Shown here one piece after another: positions 8,413 through 17,875 of a stretch of 64,000 nucleotides of DNA. Source of the DNA: an uncultured delta proteobacterium (GTDB taxonomy: Bacteria; Myxococcota_A; Polyangia; Polyangiales; Polyangiaceae); the NCBI GenBank assembly GCA_903906315.1, contig CAIVJW010000244.1, positions 54,387 through 118,386 of the forward strand, in the 5' to 3' direction. Positions within the stretch are counted from its first letter, which is position 1; each line of letters begins with the position of its first letter. Below the pieces are notes generated by a model that did no database searches, was not told the origin of the DNA, and was given only the letters and a program-made list of their open reading frames with translations. A program made the translations under genes and the position numbers.

Positions 8413-9062
8413 TGCGCGCTGCCCTCTTCGACATGGACCGCACGCTGCTCCGCAAGGAGACGGCGAGCCTGTACGTCCGCTACCAGGTCGCGATCGGCGA
8501 GGCGACGCTCGGCGACCTCGCCAAGACGCTCTACTGGGTCGGCAAGTACACCCTCGGCCTGCTCGACGCCGAGAAGGTCGCCGCCGAGGCGCTCCTCGGG
8601 CTGCGCGGCATGACCGAGACGAGCATGGCCGCGCGCTGCGACGACTGGTTCGGCGGCTGGGTCGAGCACCACATCACCGACGGCGGCCGGCAGGCCGTGC
8701 GGCGCCACCGCGACGCGGGCGACCTCTGCGCGATCGTGACCGGCGCGTCCCCCTACGCCGCGCGGCCGCTCGCGCGCCGGCTCGACATCGACCACCTCGT
8801 GTCGAGCGAGTTCGAGGTCGACGACCGCGGCGTCTTCACCGGCCGGCCCGTCGCGCCGCTCGCGTTCGGCGAGGGCAAGCTGCGCCGCGCCGAGCGGCTC
8901 GCCGACGAGCTCGGCTTCCGGCTCGAGGACGCGACCTTCTACACCGACAGCGTGAGCGATCTGCCCCTGCTCGAGCGCGTCGCGGTGCCCGTCGCGGTGG
9001 CGCCCGACCCGCGCCTCCGCCGCATCGCGCTCCACCGCGGCTGGCGCATCGAGATCTGGTAG
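8412..9062 (+). CDS. HAD-superfamily IB phosphatase (SerB-like)
   Basis: The 216-residue protein opens with the HAD motif I DMDRTLLRKET, in which the first Asp is the nucleophile and the second the acid/base. Motif II is IVTGASP. Later come the basic residue within EGKLRRAERL and motif IV TDSVSDLPLLE, with the Mg-binding aspartates. The order and the large helical cap between motifs I and II place it in subfamily IB, beside phosphoserine phosphatase-like enzymes of the HAD-IB/SerB type. It overlaps the upstream CPBP protease gene by one base, so the two are probably made together. The substrate is unknown; related proteins act on small phosphomonoesters or lysophospholipid-like substrates. 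Confidence 0.88.
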   Translation: MRAALFDMDRTLLRKETASLYVRYQVAIGEATLGDLAKTLYWVGKYTLGLLDAEKVAAEALLGLRGMTETSMAARCDDWFGGWVEHHITDGGRQAVRRHRDAGDLCAIVTGASPYAARPLARRLDIDHLVSSEFEVDDRGVFTGRPVAPLAFGEGKLRRAERLADELGFRLEDATFYTDSVSDLPLLERVAVPVAVAPDPRLRRIALHRGWRIEIW

Positions 9063-9273
9063 CCGACACACCGAATCGGCCTGCCGACCGGGAACGCAGA
9101 GGCTGCGCGCCGAAGCGTCGTCAGCCGCTCCGTTTCGGCGCGAAGCCCCAGGAATCCCATCGGCACGACCGCGGGCACACCGTCTGCTTGCCTGCGATCG
9201 CGACTCGAACCGCGCCGCCCGACGGGGTCCTCTGCTCCCGTCCTCGAGCGCGCGGATTGCTCGGGAGAAACCG

Positions 9274-11055
9274 ATGTCCGGCGACGTGAGCGCAGTCCTC
9301 GCGAAGCACCAGCACGACCCGACACGGCTCGTGCAGATCCTGCGGGACCTGATGGCCGCGCAGCGGCACCTCACGCCGCAGGATCTGACCGCGATAGCCA
9401 AGGGGCTCGCCTTGCCCCGCGGTCGCGTGGAGGGCGTCGCAGGCTTCTACTCGTTCTTCGCGACCGAGCCGCGCGGCGCCTACCGCGTCCTCTTCAGCGA
9501 CAGCATCACCGACCGCATGGCCGGCAGCGTCGAGCTCCGGCAGCGCCTGCTCGACGCCTTCCACCTGAGGCTCGGCGAGGTCTCGCGCGACGGCCTGCTC
9601 AGCGTCGACGTCACCTCGTGCACGGGCCTGTGCGACCAGGGCCCGGCGATGCTGGTGAACGGCGTCGCGATCCCGCGCCTGACGCACGCCCGGATCGGCG
9701 CGATCTCGGCGCTCATCCGCGCCTCGTCGCCGATGGAGTGGTGGCCGGAGAACCTGTTTTCGATCCACTCGCACATCGAGCGGCGCGACCAGGTGCTCTC
9801 GACGCCGTTCGAGCGCGGAGAGGCCGTGCGCGCCGCGATCCGCCGCGGCCCCGACGGCACGCTCGAGGAGCTTCAGCGATCGGGCCTGCGCGGGCGCGGC
9901 GGCGCGGGCTTCTCGACGGCGACCAAGTGGACGGCGTGCCGCGGCGCCGAGGGCCGCGCGCGCTTCCTCGTGTGCAACGCCGACGAGGGCGAGCCGGGCA
10001 CGTTCAAGGACCGCGTACTGCTCGCCGATCACCTCGAGCTGGTGCTCGACGGCATGACGGTCGCGGGCCACACGGTGGGCGCCAAGAAGGGGTTCCTCTA
10101 CTTGCGCGGCGAGTACCCGTTCCTCGTGCAGCCCATCCTGGCCGCGCTCGAAGAGCGCCGCCACGAGCGCTGGCTCGGCAGCGAGATCGCCGGCGTGCCG
10201 GGCTTCGACTTCGACATCGAGCTGCACGTCGGCGCGGGCGCGTACGTCTGCGGCGAGGAGTCGGCGCTCATCGAGTCACTCGAGGGCAAGCGCGGCATCC
10301 CGCGCAACCGCCCGCCCTACCCCGTCACGCACGGCTACCTCGGCCAGCCGACGGTCGTGAACAACGTCGAGACGCTCGCCAAGTGCGCCCTCATCGCGAG
10401 CCACGGCGCGGAGTTCTTCAAGCTGCGCGGCACGGCCAAGTCGACGGGAACCAAGCTGCTCTCGGTCTCGGGCGACGTCGCGCGCCCCGGCATCTACGAG
10501 TACGGCTTCGGCGTCCCCGTGAGCCAGGTCCTCGCCGACGCGGGCGCCGAGCGCACGCAAGCGGTCCAGGTCGGCGGCCCCTCGGGCACCTTGCTGTCGC
10601 GGAGCGAGCTCGGCCGGCGCATCGCGTTCGAGGACGTGCCGAGCGCGGGCGCGCTCATCGTGTTCGACGAGTCGCGGAGCATCCTCGACGTCGTGGAGAG
10701 CTTCGCGGCGTTCTTCGCCCACGAGAGCTGCGGCTTCTGCACGCCGTGCCGCGTGGGCACGACGCTCGCAGCGCAGATGATGGGGCGCCTCTGCCACGGC
10801 CGGGGCACGCGCCGCGACGTGAAGGACCTCGCCCGCGTCGCGCGTCAGATGCGCGCGACCAGCCACTGCGGCCTGGGCAGCTCCGCGGGCAACCCGGTGC
10901 TGCACGCGCTCGAGAAATTCCGCCCGTCGTTCGACAAGGCGCTCGCCTCGCACGAGGTCGTGCCCTCGTTCGATCTCGACGAGGCGCTCGCCCCGGCACG
11001 CGAGGTGACCGGCCGCGAGGACGAGGGCGCGCACCTCACGGAGGAGGCGACATGA
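9274..11055 (+). CDS. hoxF: NAD-reducing hydrogenase diaphorase subunit HoxF (NuoE-NuoF fusion)
   Basis: The 593-residue protein fuses a NuoE-like domain (about 1-150) to a NuoF-like domain (about 155-593), as in HoxF of soluble hydrogenases. It oxidises or reduces NAD(H) through FMN. RGRGGAGFSTATKW and GAYVCGEESALIESLEG form the FMN and NAD(H) sites. Cys486, Cys489 and Cys492 (SCGFCTPC) with Cys532 (SHCGLG) bind the 4Fe-4S cluster. In the NuoE part only Cys116 and Cys120 (SCTGLC) remain; the other two ligands are replaced by non-Cys residues near 70-85, so the 2Fe-2S cluster is probably absent, as described for other HoxF proteins. ATG at 9274 follows GGGAGAAA. It heads the hox-hyp cluster, and no separate hoxE is present. 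Confidence 0.96.
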   Translation: MSGDVSAVLAKHQHDPTRLVQILRDLMAAQRHLTPQDLTAIAKGLALPRGRVEGVAGFYSFFATEPRGAYRVLFSDSITDRMAGSVELRQRLLDAFHLRLGEVSRDGLLSVDVTSCTGLCDQGPAMLVNGVAIPRLTHARIGAISALIRASSPMEWWPENLFSIHSHIERRDQVLSTPFERGEAVRAAIRRGPDGTLEELQRSGLRGRGGAGFSTATKWTACRGAEGRARFLVCNADEGEPGTFKDRVLLADHLELVLDGMTVAGHTVGAKKGFLYLRGEYPFLVQPILAALEERRHERWLGSEIAGVPGFDFDIELHVGAGAYVCGEESALIESLEGKRGIPRNRPPYPVTHGYLGQPTVVNNVETLAKCALIASHGAEFFKLRGTAKSTGTKLLSVSGDVARPGIYEYGFGVPVSQVLADAGAERTQAVQVGGPSGTLLSRSELGRRIAFEDVPSAGALIVFDESRSILDVVESFAAFFAHESCGFCTPCRVGTTLAAQMMGRLCHGRGTRRDVKDLARVARQMRATSHCGLGSSAGNPVLHALEKFRPSFDKALASHEVVPSFDLDEALAPAREVTGREDEGAHLTEEAT

Positions 11056-11810
11056 GCGACGCAACCAAGCCGGGCGACGCGCCGTCGCTCCCCACCTTCA
11101 CGCTCGACGGCCACGACGTCCCGTTCACGCCGGATCAGACCATCCTGCAGGCCGCGATGGCCGCCGGCCACTACATCCCGCACCTCTGCTTCCACCCCGA
11201 GTTCAAGCCGCACGGCAGCTGCAAGGTGTGCACCGTCAAGGTCGACGGCCGCACGATGGCGAGCTGCACGACCCAGGCGCGCGCCGGCGCCGAGATCGAG
11301 TCGAGCAGCGACGAGGTGCGCGACCTCCGGCGCAACCTCGTGCAGTTCCTCTTCACCGAGGGCAACCACTTCTGCCCGTCGTGCGAGCAGAGCGGCGACT
11401 GCAAGCTGCAGGCGGTCGCCTACGAGCTCGGCATGACGAGCTCGCACTTCACGCAGATGTTCCCCGACCGCCCGGTGGACGCCTCGCACCCGGACGTCCT
11501 GCTCGACTTCAACCGCTGCATCCTCTGCGAGCTCTGCGTGCGCGCGAGCGCCGAGGTCGACGGCAAGGACGTGTTCGCGCTGTCGGGCCGCGGCATCAAG
11601 AAGCACCTCATCGTCAACGCGGAGTCGGGGCGCCTCGCCGACACGCGCCTCGCGGTCGAGGACAAGGCCATGAGCGTGTGCCCGGTCGGCGTCATCCTGC
11701 GCAAGCGGCGCGGGTTCCGCGTACCCATCGGCCAGCGCACCTACGACGCGCGCCCGATCAGCGAGGTCGCGGTGGATCAGTACCGGCGCGCCACGCGAGG
11801 AGACGAGTGA
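11052..11810 (+). CDS. hoxU: Hydrogenase diaphorase small subunit HoxU (NuoG-like)
   Basis: This 252-residue iron-sulfur protein corresponds to the N-terminal part of complex I subunit NuoG. It carries electrons between HoxF and the HoxYH hydrogenase module. The 2Fe-2S ligands Cys46, Cys57, Cys60 and Cys72 lie in a plant-ferredoxin fold. HFCPSCEQSGDC supplies the His/Cys-ligated 4Fe-4S site, and CILCELC with a later Cys in SVCPVG supplies another 4Fe-4S site. Its ATG overlaps the hoxF stop by four bases (ATGA). The full set of ligands implies a functional electron relay. Confidence 0.95.
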   Translation: MSDATKPGDAPSLPTFTLDGHDVPFTPDQTILQAAMAAGHYIPHLCFHPEFKPHGSCKVCTVKVDGRTMASCTTQARAGAEIESSSDEVRDLRRNLVQFLFTEGNHFCPSCEQSGDCKLQAVAYELGMTSSHFTQMFPDRPVDASHPDVLLDFNRCILCELCVRASAEVDGKDVFALSGRGIKKHLIVNAESGRLADTRLAVEDKAMSVCPVGVILRKRRGFRVPIGQRTYDARPISEVAVDQYRRATRGDE

Positions 11811-12358
11811 TGGCCCCGGAGAAGAAGAAGCTCCGCGTCGCCACGGCGTCGCTCGCCGGCTGCTTCGGCTGCCACATGAGCCTGCTCGACCTCGACGAGC
11901 GCATCCTCGAGCTCCTGAAGCACATCGAGTTCGACCGGTCGCCGATCACCGACATCAAGACGTGCGGCCCGTGCGACCTCGGCATCCTCGAGGGCGGCGT
12001 CTGCAACGCCGAGAACGTGCACGTGCTCCGCGAGTTCCGCAAGCAGTGCAAGACGCTCGTCGCGATGGGCGCGTGCGCCGTCAACGGCGGCCTGCCCGCG
12101 CAGCGCAACCACCTCGACGTGCGCGACTGCCTGCAGGACGTCTACCTCGTCGGCGTCGGCGTCTCCCGCGGCTTCATCCCGAACGACCCGGAGCTGCCGC
12201 TGCCGCTCGACCGCGTCCACCCGCTGCACGACGTCGTGAAGATCGACTACTTCCTGCCCGGCTGCCCGCCGTCGGCGGACGCCATCTGGCAGTTTCTCAC
12301 CGACCTCCTCGCCGGGCGCACTCCGCACCTCGGCCACGGCCTCATCCACTACGACTGA
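11810..12358 (+). CDS. hoxY: [NiFe] hydrogenase small subunit HoxY
   Basis: The 182-residue protein is the short form of the [NiFe] small subunit found in cytosolic NAD-linked hydrogenases, with no Tat signal and only the proximal cluster. Ligand motifs are CFGCHMSLLD (Cys18, Cys21), a central MGACAVNGG and PGCPPSAD near the C-terminus, matching the CxxC...GxC...PGC order of the proximal 4Fe-4S site. It partners HoxH and passes electrons to HoxU. It starts at ATG 11810, overlapping the hoxU stop by one base. Confidence 0.95.
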   Translation: MAPEKKKLRVATASLAGCFGCHMSLLDLDERILELLKHIEFDRSPITDIKTCGPCDLGILEGGVCNAENVHVLREFRKQCKTLVAMGACAVNGGLPAQRNHLDVRDCLQDVYLVGVGVSRGFIPNDPELPLPLDRVHPLHDVVKIDYFLPGCPPSADAIWQFLTDLLAGRTPHLGHGLIHYD

Positions 12359-12366
12359 GGGATGCC

Positions 12367-13830
12367 ATGACGTTCGTCCTCGAGAAGGCCGCGGCCCCCG
12401 CCGGGCTCCGGCGCATCGTCATCGACCCGGTGTCGCGCGTGGAGGGCCACGGCAAGGTCACCATCCTGCTCGACGCCGACAACCGCGTGCACCAGGTGCG
12501 CCTGCACATCGTCGAGTTCCGCGGCTTCGAGCGGTTCATCCAGGGGCGCCCCTACTGGGAGGTGCCCGTGATGGTGCAGCGGCTCTGCGGCATCTGCCCG
12601 GTGAGCCACCACCTCGCCGCGTCGAAGGCGCTCGACCTCGTCGTCGGCGCGAAGAAGCTCACGCGCACGGCCGAGAAGTGCAGGAGGCTCATGCACTATG
12701 GGCAGATCCTGCAGTCGCACGCGCTGCACTTCTACCACCTGGCCTCGCCCGACCTGCTCTTCGGCTTCGACGCGCCGGTCGCGAAGCGCAACGTCGTCGG
12801 CGTCATCGCCGAGCACCCGGAGCTCGCGACGCAGGGGGTGCTCCTGCGCAAGTTCGGCCAAGAGGTCATCCGCATCACGGCGGGCAAGCGCGTGCACGGC
12901 ACGGGCGCGATCCCCGGCGGCGTGAACAAGTCCGTCACGCACGCCGAGCGCGACGAGCTGCTCCCGCAGATGCCCCAGATCCTCGCGTGGGCGCGCGGCG
13001 CCGTGCGCATCGCCGTCGACCTGCACCGCGCGCACCAGGAGGAGTACGACGGCTTCGGCTACGTGCGGTCGAACCTGCTCTCGCTCGTCGGCAAGAACGG
13101 CGACCTCGACCTCTACGACGGGACGCTCCGCGCGCGCGACGCCGACGGCGGGATCCTCTTCGACGGCGTCGACAGCCAGAACTACCGGGCGCACCTCAAG
13201 GAGGACGTGCGCTCGTGGAGCTACATGAAGTTCCCCTTCATCGGCTCGCTCGGCGCCGACCTCGGCTGGTACAAGGTCGGCCCGCTCGCGCGCATCCAGA
13301 ACTGCGACCGCATCCCGACGCCGCTCGCGGAGGAGGCGCGCCAGGAGTTCCTCGCCCGATCGCCGGGCAAGCTCGTGCACGCGCCGCTCGCGTACCACAC
13401 GGCGCGCATGATCGAGCTGCTCCACGCCGCCGAGGTCATCGACGGCCTGCTGCGGGACGACGACCTCCACGGCGACGACCTCGTCGCGAAGGGCCCGCGG
13501 CAGATCCAGGGCGTCGGCATCATCGAGGCGCCGCGCGGCACGCTGATCCACCACTACGAGGTCGACTCGCAGGACCTCGTGACGATGTGCAACCTCATCG
13601 TCTCGACCACGCACAACAACCAGGCCATGAACGAGGCGATCCGCGAGGTCGCGCGCAAGTACCTCGACGGCAAGGAGCCGACCGAGGGCCTGCTCAACCA
13701 CGTGGAGGTCGCCATTCGCGCCTTCGATCCCTGCCTGTCGTGCGCGACGCACGCGCTCGGCAAGATGCCGCTCGTGGTGGAGCTCCGGAGCGCCGACGGC
13801 GCGCTCGTCGAGGAGATCGTCCGCGAGTGA
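12367..13830 (+). CDS. hoxH: [NiFe] hydrogenase large subunit HoxH
   Basis: The 487-residue large subunit holds the NiFe(CN)2CO site. The L1 motif RLCGICPVSHH gives Cys74 and Cys77, and the L2 motif DPCLSCATHALG gives Cys456 and Cys459. The DPCxxCxxH ending is followed by about 25 residues, the C-terminal peptide that a maturation protease removes after nickel insertion; the candidate protease gene follows directly. The sequence pattern and the partners HoxF/U/Y point to group 3d, the bidirectional NAD-linked hydrogenases. No signal sequence is present, in line with a cytosolic enzyme. ATG at 12367 is eight bases after the hoxY stop. Confidence 0.96.
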   Translation: MTFVLEKAAAPAGLRRIVIDPVSRVEGHGKVTILLDADNRVHQVRLHIVEFRGFERFIQGRPYWEVPVMVQRLCGICPVSHHLAASKALDLVVGAKKLTRTAEKCRRLMHYGQILQSHALHFYHLASPDLLFGFDAPVAKRNVVGVIAEHPELATQGVLLRKFGQEVIRITAGKRVHGTGAIPGGVNKSVTHAERDELLPQMPQILAWARGAVRIAVDLHRAHQEEYDGFGYVRSNLLSLVGKNGDLDLYDGTLRARDADGGILFDGVDSQNYRAHLKEDVRSWSYMKFPFIGSLGADLGWYKVGPLARIQNCDRIPTPLAEEARQEFLARSPGKLVHAPLAYHTARMIELLHAAEVIDGLLRDDDLHGDDLVAKGPRQIQGVGIIEAPRGTLIHHYEVDSQDLVTMCNLIVSTTHNNQAMNEAIREVARKYLDGKEPTEGLLNHVEVAIRAFDPCLSCATHALGKMPLVVELRSADGALVEEIVRE

Positions 13831-14288
13831 CCGTCGCCCCGCTGCTCGTGATCGGGGTCGGCAACCCGTCGCGCGGCGACGACGCGCTCGGGCCGCTGTT
13901 TCTCGACCGCGTCGCGGCCGCGCTCGGGGGCGACCTCGCCGCGGGGCGAATCGAGCTTCTGACGGACTTCCAGCTGCAGATCGAGCACGCGCTCGACTTG
14001 AAGGGCCGGCGGCGCGTCGTGTTCGTGGACGCGAGCGTCGCGGCCGAGGCGCCGTTCTCGTGGGAGCGCGTCGTCGCGCGGCGGGACGAGAGCGCGACGA
14101 CGCACGCGATGTCGCCCGCGGCGGTGCTCGCCACGTACCATGCGGTCGTGGGCGATCCCCCGGAGGCGTACGTGCTCGGGATCCGCGGCGAGCGCTTCGA
14201 GCTCGGCGAGGGGCTCAGCGCAAGCGCGGAGGCGCACCTCGACGCGGCCGTGCGCTTCTTCGTCGATCGCGCGGCGCACGAGGACTGA
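13827..14288 (+). CDS. hoxW: Hydrogenase maturation protease (HoxW-type)
   Basis: The 153-residue protein begins with GVGNPSRGDDALGP, the nickel-probing Gly-Asp motif of HyaD/HoxW endopeptidases. It also has the VDASV strand in the middle and HAMSPAAVLATY, which carries the conserved His. It should cut the C-terminal tail of HoxH once nickel is in place. Length and neighbourhood fit this role well. The start is GTG at 13827, overlapping the hoxH stop by four bases (GTGA). Confidence 0.92.
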   Translation: MTVAPLLVIGVGNPSRGDDALGPLFLDRVAAALGGDLAAGRIELLTDFQLQIEHALDLKGRRRVVFVDASVAAEAPFSWERVVARRDESATTHAMSPAAVLATYHAVVGDPPEAYVLGIRGERFELGEGLSASAEAHLDAAVRFFVDRAAHED

Positions 14289-14292
14289 CGAG

Positions 14293-16572
14293 GTGCGCGA
14301 CGCGGCGACCGCCCGGCGCCGCCTGCGCCTCGTCGTGCGCGGCGTCGTGCAAGGCGTCGGCTTCCGGCCCTTCGTGTTCGGGCTGGCGCGCGCGCTCGGC
14401 CTCACCGGATCGGTGCGCAACGACGCCCGCGGCGCGGTGGTCGAGGTCGAGGGCCCCGCCGCCGTGGTCCTGGCGTTCCCCGCGCGGCTCGCCGCCGAGC
14501 TGCCCCCACCGGGCCTCGTGGATCACGTCGACGTCGAGCCCGTCGCCCTCCTCGCGGGCGAGGCCGACTTCACGATCGCGCCGAGCGACGGCGCGGAGCC
14601 CACGCGCCTCGCCCTCGCGCCCGACACGGCCACCTGCGGCGACTGCCTCGCGGAGCTCCGCGACCCGCGCGACCGCCGCTACAGGCACCCGTTCCTCTCG
14701 TGCGCGCGCTGCGGGCCGCGGGCCACGATCACGCGCGCGCTGCCCTACGACCGGCCGCAGACCACGCTCGCGCGCTTCCCGCTCTGCGACGACTGCGCCC
14801 GCGAGTACCACGACCCGAGCGACCGGCGGCACCACGCGCAGCCGATCTCGTGCCCGCGCTGTGGACCGCGCGCATGGATCGTCGCGCGCGGCGAAGACCC
14901 GGCGCAGCCCACACGGCGCGAGGGCGAGGACCCGGCGCGCGCGGTCGACGCGGCGCGCGCCCGGATCGAAGCCGGAGAGATCGTCGCCATCAAGGGCATC
15001 GGCGGCTTTCACCTCGCGGTGAGCGCGCGCGACGCCGCCGCCGTCGCGCGCCTGCGCGGAGCGAAGGGCAGGCCGCGCAAGGCGCTCGCCGTCATGGTGC
15101 GCGACCTCGCGACGGCGCGATCGATCGCCCAGCTCGACGCGGCCGCGGAGGCCTGGCTCGCCTCGCCGGCCGCGCCGATCGTGCTCGCACCCTCGCGATC
15201 GGCCGATCTCTCCGCGTCGCTCGCGCCGGGCCTCGGCGATCTCGGCGTCGTGCTGCCCTACAGCCCGCTGCACCACCTGCTCTTCGACGGGCCGATCGAC
15301 GCGATCGTGATGACCTCCGGCAACGCGCCGTCGGAGCCGATCACGACCGAGGACGCGGAGGCGATCGCGCGGCTGCCGGCCGACGCATTCCTGCTGCACG
15401 ATCGCGGCATCCACGTCGCGTGCGACGACAGCGTCGCGCGCAGCGGGCCGCGCGGGCCCGTGGTGGTCCGGCGCGCGCGCGGCTACGTGCCGCGGGCGAT
15501 CGACGCGAGCTTCCTGCCCTCGCGGCGCGTGATCGCGCTCGGGGCCGAGCTGAAGGTCGCGATCGCGCTGCTGGCGCACGGCGACCTCGTCGTGGGCCGG
15601 CACCTCGGCGACCTCGACAACCCCGCCGCGGAGGCCGCGTTCCGCGCCGAGATCGCGCGCGTGATCGACTTCGCGCGCGTCGAGCCGGAGGCCGTCGCCG
15701 TCGACCTTCACCCCGATTTCTACGGGACCACGTACGCGGAGGGCGCGTTCGCCGGGCTGCCGATCGTGCGCGTGCAGCACCACCACGCCCACCTCGCGGC
15801 CGTGCTCGTCGATCACGCCGTCCCGCCCGGCGAGGACGTCGCGGGCATCGTGGTCGACGGCTTCGGCTACGGCGTCGGGGGCGGCGCGTGGGGCGGCGAG
15901 GTGCTCGTCGGCGGCTACGCGGCCGTGCGGCGCGCGGCGCACCTGCGCCCGGTCGCCCTGCCCGGCGGGGATCGCGCGGCGCGCGAGCCGGGCCGCATGG
16001 CGACGAGCCTCCTCGTGGACGCAGGCCTCGCGGGGTCGGGGCACGCGGCCTTCGACCCACGGATCGCGGCGATCTGCGGCGTGGCCTCGGTGTCACCGCG
16101 GACGAGCAGCGCGGGCCGGCTCTTCGACGGCGTCGCGGCGATCCTCGGCCTCGCGCCGGCCGAACAGGAGTTCGAGGGCGAGGCCGCCGCGCGCCTCGAG
16201 GCCGCCGCCGACCCGTCGTGCGACGACGCCTACCCCCTGCCCCTCGCGGGCGCCGAGCTCGACACGCGCGCGCTCGTCGCGGCCCTCGTCGCCGACCGCG
16301 CGACCGTCGGCGTGCGCGCGGCCCGCTTCCACCACGGCCTCGCCGACGGGCTCGCGCGCGCCGCGATCGCGACCGGCGCGACGCGGGTCGTCCTCGGCGG
16401 CGGGTCGATCGTGAACCGCGTGCTCGCGGCGCGCCTCCGCGCCACGCTCGATCGCGCCGGGGTGGTCGTGATCGGGCCGGCGAGGCTGCCGGCCGGCGAC
16501 GGCGGGCTCGCCGCGGGACAGGCGGCCGTCGCTGCGTGCATACTGGGCGAGGTGAGGACGCCATGTGCCTAG
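14293..16572 (+). CDS. hypF: Carbamoyltransferase HypF, [NiFe] hydrogenase maturation
   Basis: The 759-residue protein makes the thiocarbamate on HypE from carbamoyl phosphate, the source of the cyanide ligands. Domains in order: acylphosphatase-like (VRGVVQGVGFRPFVFG, residues about 15-90); two Zn fingers (CGDC...CARCGP and CDDC...CPRCGP, about 110-195); a YrdC-like domain (IKGIGGFHLAV, with KGRPRKALAVM) at about 215-390; and a Kae1/TobZ-like C-terminal domain with QHHHAHLAAVLVDH and VLGGGSIVNRVL. GTG at 14293 is chosen because it starts just ahead of the first domain and lies five bases after the hoxW stop. The length is normal for HypF. Confidence 0.95.
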   Translation: MRDAATARRRLRLVVRGVVQGVGFRPFVFGLARALGLTGSVRNDARGAVVEVEGPAAVVLAFPARLAAELPPPGLVDHVDVEPVALLAGEADFTIAPSDGAEPTRLALAPDTATCGDCLAELRDPRDRRYRHPFLSCARCGPRATITRALPYDRPQTTLARFPLCDDCAREYHDPSDRRHHAQPISCPRCGPRAWIVARGEDPAQPTRREGEDPARAVDAARARIEAGEIVAIKGIGGFHLAVSARDAAAVARLRGAKGRPRKALAVMVRDLATARSIAQLDAAAEAWLASPAAPIVLAPSRSADLSASLAPGLGDLGVVLPYSPLHHLLFDGPIDAIVMTSGNAPSEPITTEDAEAIARLPADAFLLHDRGIHVACDDSVARSGPRGPVVVRRARGYVPRAIDASFLPSRRVIALGAELKVAIALLAHGDLVVGRHLGDLDNPAAEAAFRAEIARVIDFARVEPEAVAVDLHPDFYGTTYAEGAFAGLPIVRVQHHHAHLAAVLVDHAVPPGEDVAGIVVDGFGYGVGGGAWGGEVLVGGYAAVRRAAHLRPVALPGGDRAAREPGRMATSLLVDAGLAGSGHAAFDPRIAAICGVASVSPRTSSAGRLFDGVAAILGLAPAEQEFEGEAAARLEAAADPSCDDAYPLPLAGAELDTRALVAALVADRATVGVRAARFHHGLADGLARAAIATGATRVVLGGGSIVNRVLAARLRATLDRAGVVVIGPARLPAGDGGLAAGQAAVAACILGEVRTPCA

Positions 16573-16778
16573 CGGTGCCGATGAGGGTCGTCGCGATCGA
16601 CGGCGCGACGGCGCGCGTCGAGAGCGCGGGCGTGTCGCTCTCGGTCTCGCTCGCGCTGGTCGACGACGTCGCGGTAGGCGACCACGTGATCGTGCACGCG
16701 GGCTTCGCGATCACGGTCCTCTCGCCCGAGGAGGCGCGCGAGACGCTCGCCATCTTCGCGCGCCTCGGGGAAGCGTGA
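16563..16778 (+). CDS. hypC: Hydrogenase assembly chaperone HypC
   Basis: The 71-residue HypC/HupF protein begins MCLAVPMRVV; Cys2 binds the Fe(CN)2CO unit and the large-subunit precursor. It works with HypD to build the iron centre. It overlaps the end of hypF by ten bases and the start of hypD by four. The length is typical. Confidence 0.94.
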   Translation: MCLAVPMRVVAIDGATARVESAGVSLSVSLALVDDVAVGDHVIVHAGFAITVLSPEEARETLAIFARLGEA

Positions 16779-17875
16779 CGCCCGCGCCGGGCGACGAGGC
16801 GCGCGCGCTGGTCGCGTCGATCGGCCGCTGGGACGGCCGACCGCTGACGTTCATGGAGGTGTGCGGCACGCACACGATGGCCGCGGCGCGCGCCGGCCTG
16901 CGATCCCTCCTGCCCCCGAAGGTGCGGCTCGTGTCGGGGCCGGGCTGCCCGGTGTGCGTGACGCCCGTCGGCTACGTGGACCACGCGATCGCGCTCGCCG
17001 CGCGGCCGGAGATCACGCTGGTGACCTTCGGCGATCTCGTGCGCGTGCCGGGGTCGCGCCGCGACCTCGAGGCGCCGGCGCCGACGCTGGCGCGGGCCAA
17101 GGCGCGGGGCGCGGACGTGCGCGTCGCGTACTCGCCGCTCGAGGCGCTCGCAATCGCGCGCGCCGAGCCCGCCCGCGAGGTGGTCTTCCTCGGCGTCGGC
17201 TTCGAGACGACGGCCCCGACGATCGCTGCCGTCGTGATCGCCGCCGCGGCCGAGGGGCTCGCCAACGTGTCGGTGCTCGGCGCGCACAAGACGATGCCCG
17301 AGGCCATGGCGCTGCTCGCCGCCTCGAGCGAGCTCACGATCGACGGGTTCCTGTGCCCGGGGCACGTGAGCATCGTGACCGGGCCCGAGGTCTACGCGCC
17401 GCTGGCCGATCGCTTCCACAAGCCCTGCGTCATCGCCGGCTTCGAGCCCGTCGAGATCCTGCGCGGGGTCGACGCGCTCGTGCGGCAGGCCGCCGCCGGG
17501 CGCGCCTTCGTCGAGAACGCCTACCCGGGCGCCGTCCGCGCCGGCGGCAACCCGCGCGCGCGCGCCGTCCAAGACGAGGTCTTCGAGCCCTGCGACGCCT
17601 CCTGGCGCGGCCTCGGCGTGATCCCCGGCAGCGGCCTCGCCATGCGCGATCGCTTCGCGCGCTTCGACGCGGCCCGGCGCTTCGACGTCCGCCTGCCCGC
17701 GCCGCGCGAGCCCCGCGGCTGCCGCTGCGGCGACGTGCTGCGCGGCGCGATCGACCCGACCGAGTGCGCGCTCTTCGGCACGAGCTGCACGCCCGACACG
17801 CCCGACGGCGCATGCATGGTGTCCGGCGAGGGCAGCTGCGCGGCGCGCTGGCAAAACCTGGAGATCGGGCCATGA
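16775..17875 (+). CDS. hypD: Hydrogenase iron-centre assembly protein HypD
   Basis: The 366-residue iron-sulfur protein works with HypC as the scaffold for the Fe(CN)2CO moiety. Signature stretches are FMEVCGTHTMAAARAGL with its essential Cys, GPGCPVCVTP (a CxxC thiol pair), and the C-terminal Cys-rich zone (GCRCGDVLRG, ECALFGTSC, and later Cys) that binds the 4Fe-4S cluster. GTG at 16775 overlaps the hypC stop; the frame upstream belongs to hypF/hypC. The length matches the family. Confidence 0.95.
   Translation: MTPAPGDEARALVASIGRWDGRPLTFMEVCGTHTMAAARAGLRSLLPPKVRLVSGPGCPVCVTPVGYVDHAIALAARPEITLVTFGDLVRVPGSRRDLEAPAPTLARAKARGADVRVAYSPLEALAIARAEPAREVVFLGVGFETTAPTIAAVVIAAAAEGLANVSVLGAHKTMPEAMALLAASSELTIDGFLCPGHVSIVTGPEVYAPLADRFHKPCVIAGFEPVEILRGVDALVRQAAAGRAFVENAYPGAVRAGGNPRARAVQDEVFEPCDASWRGLGVIPGSGLAMRDRFARFDAARRFDVRLPAPREPRGCRCGDVLRGAIDPTECALFGTSCTPDTPDGACMVSGEGSCAARWQNLEIGP

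Noticed and set aside
9063..9273. A sigma-54 promoter ahead of hoxF
   Set aside because: GGGCAC and TTGC elements exist near 9174-9190, but their spacing (nine bases) does not fit the GG-N10-GC rule; no other convincing promoter was seen.
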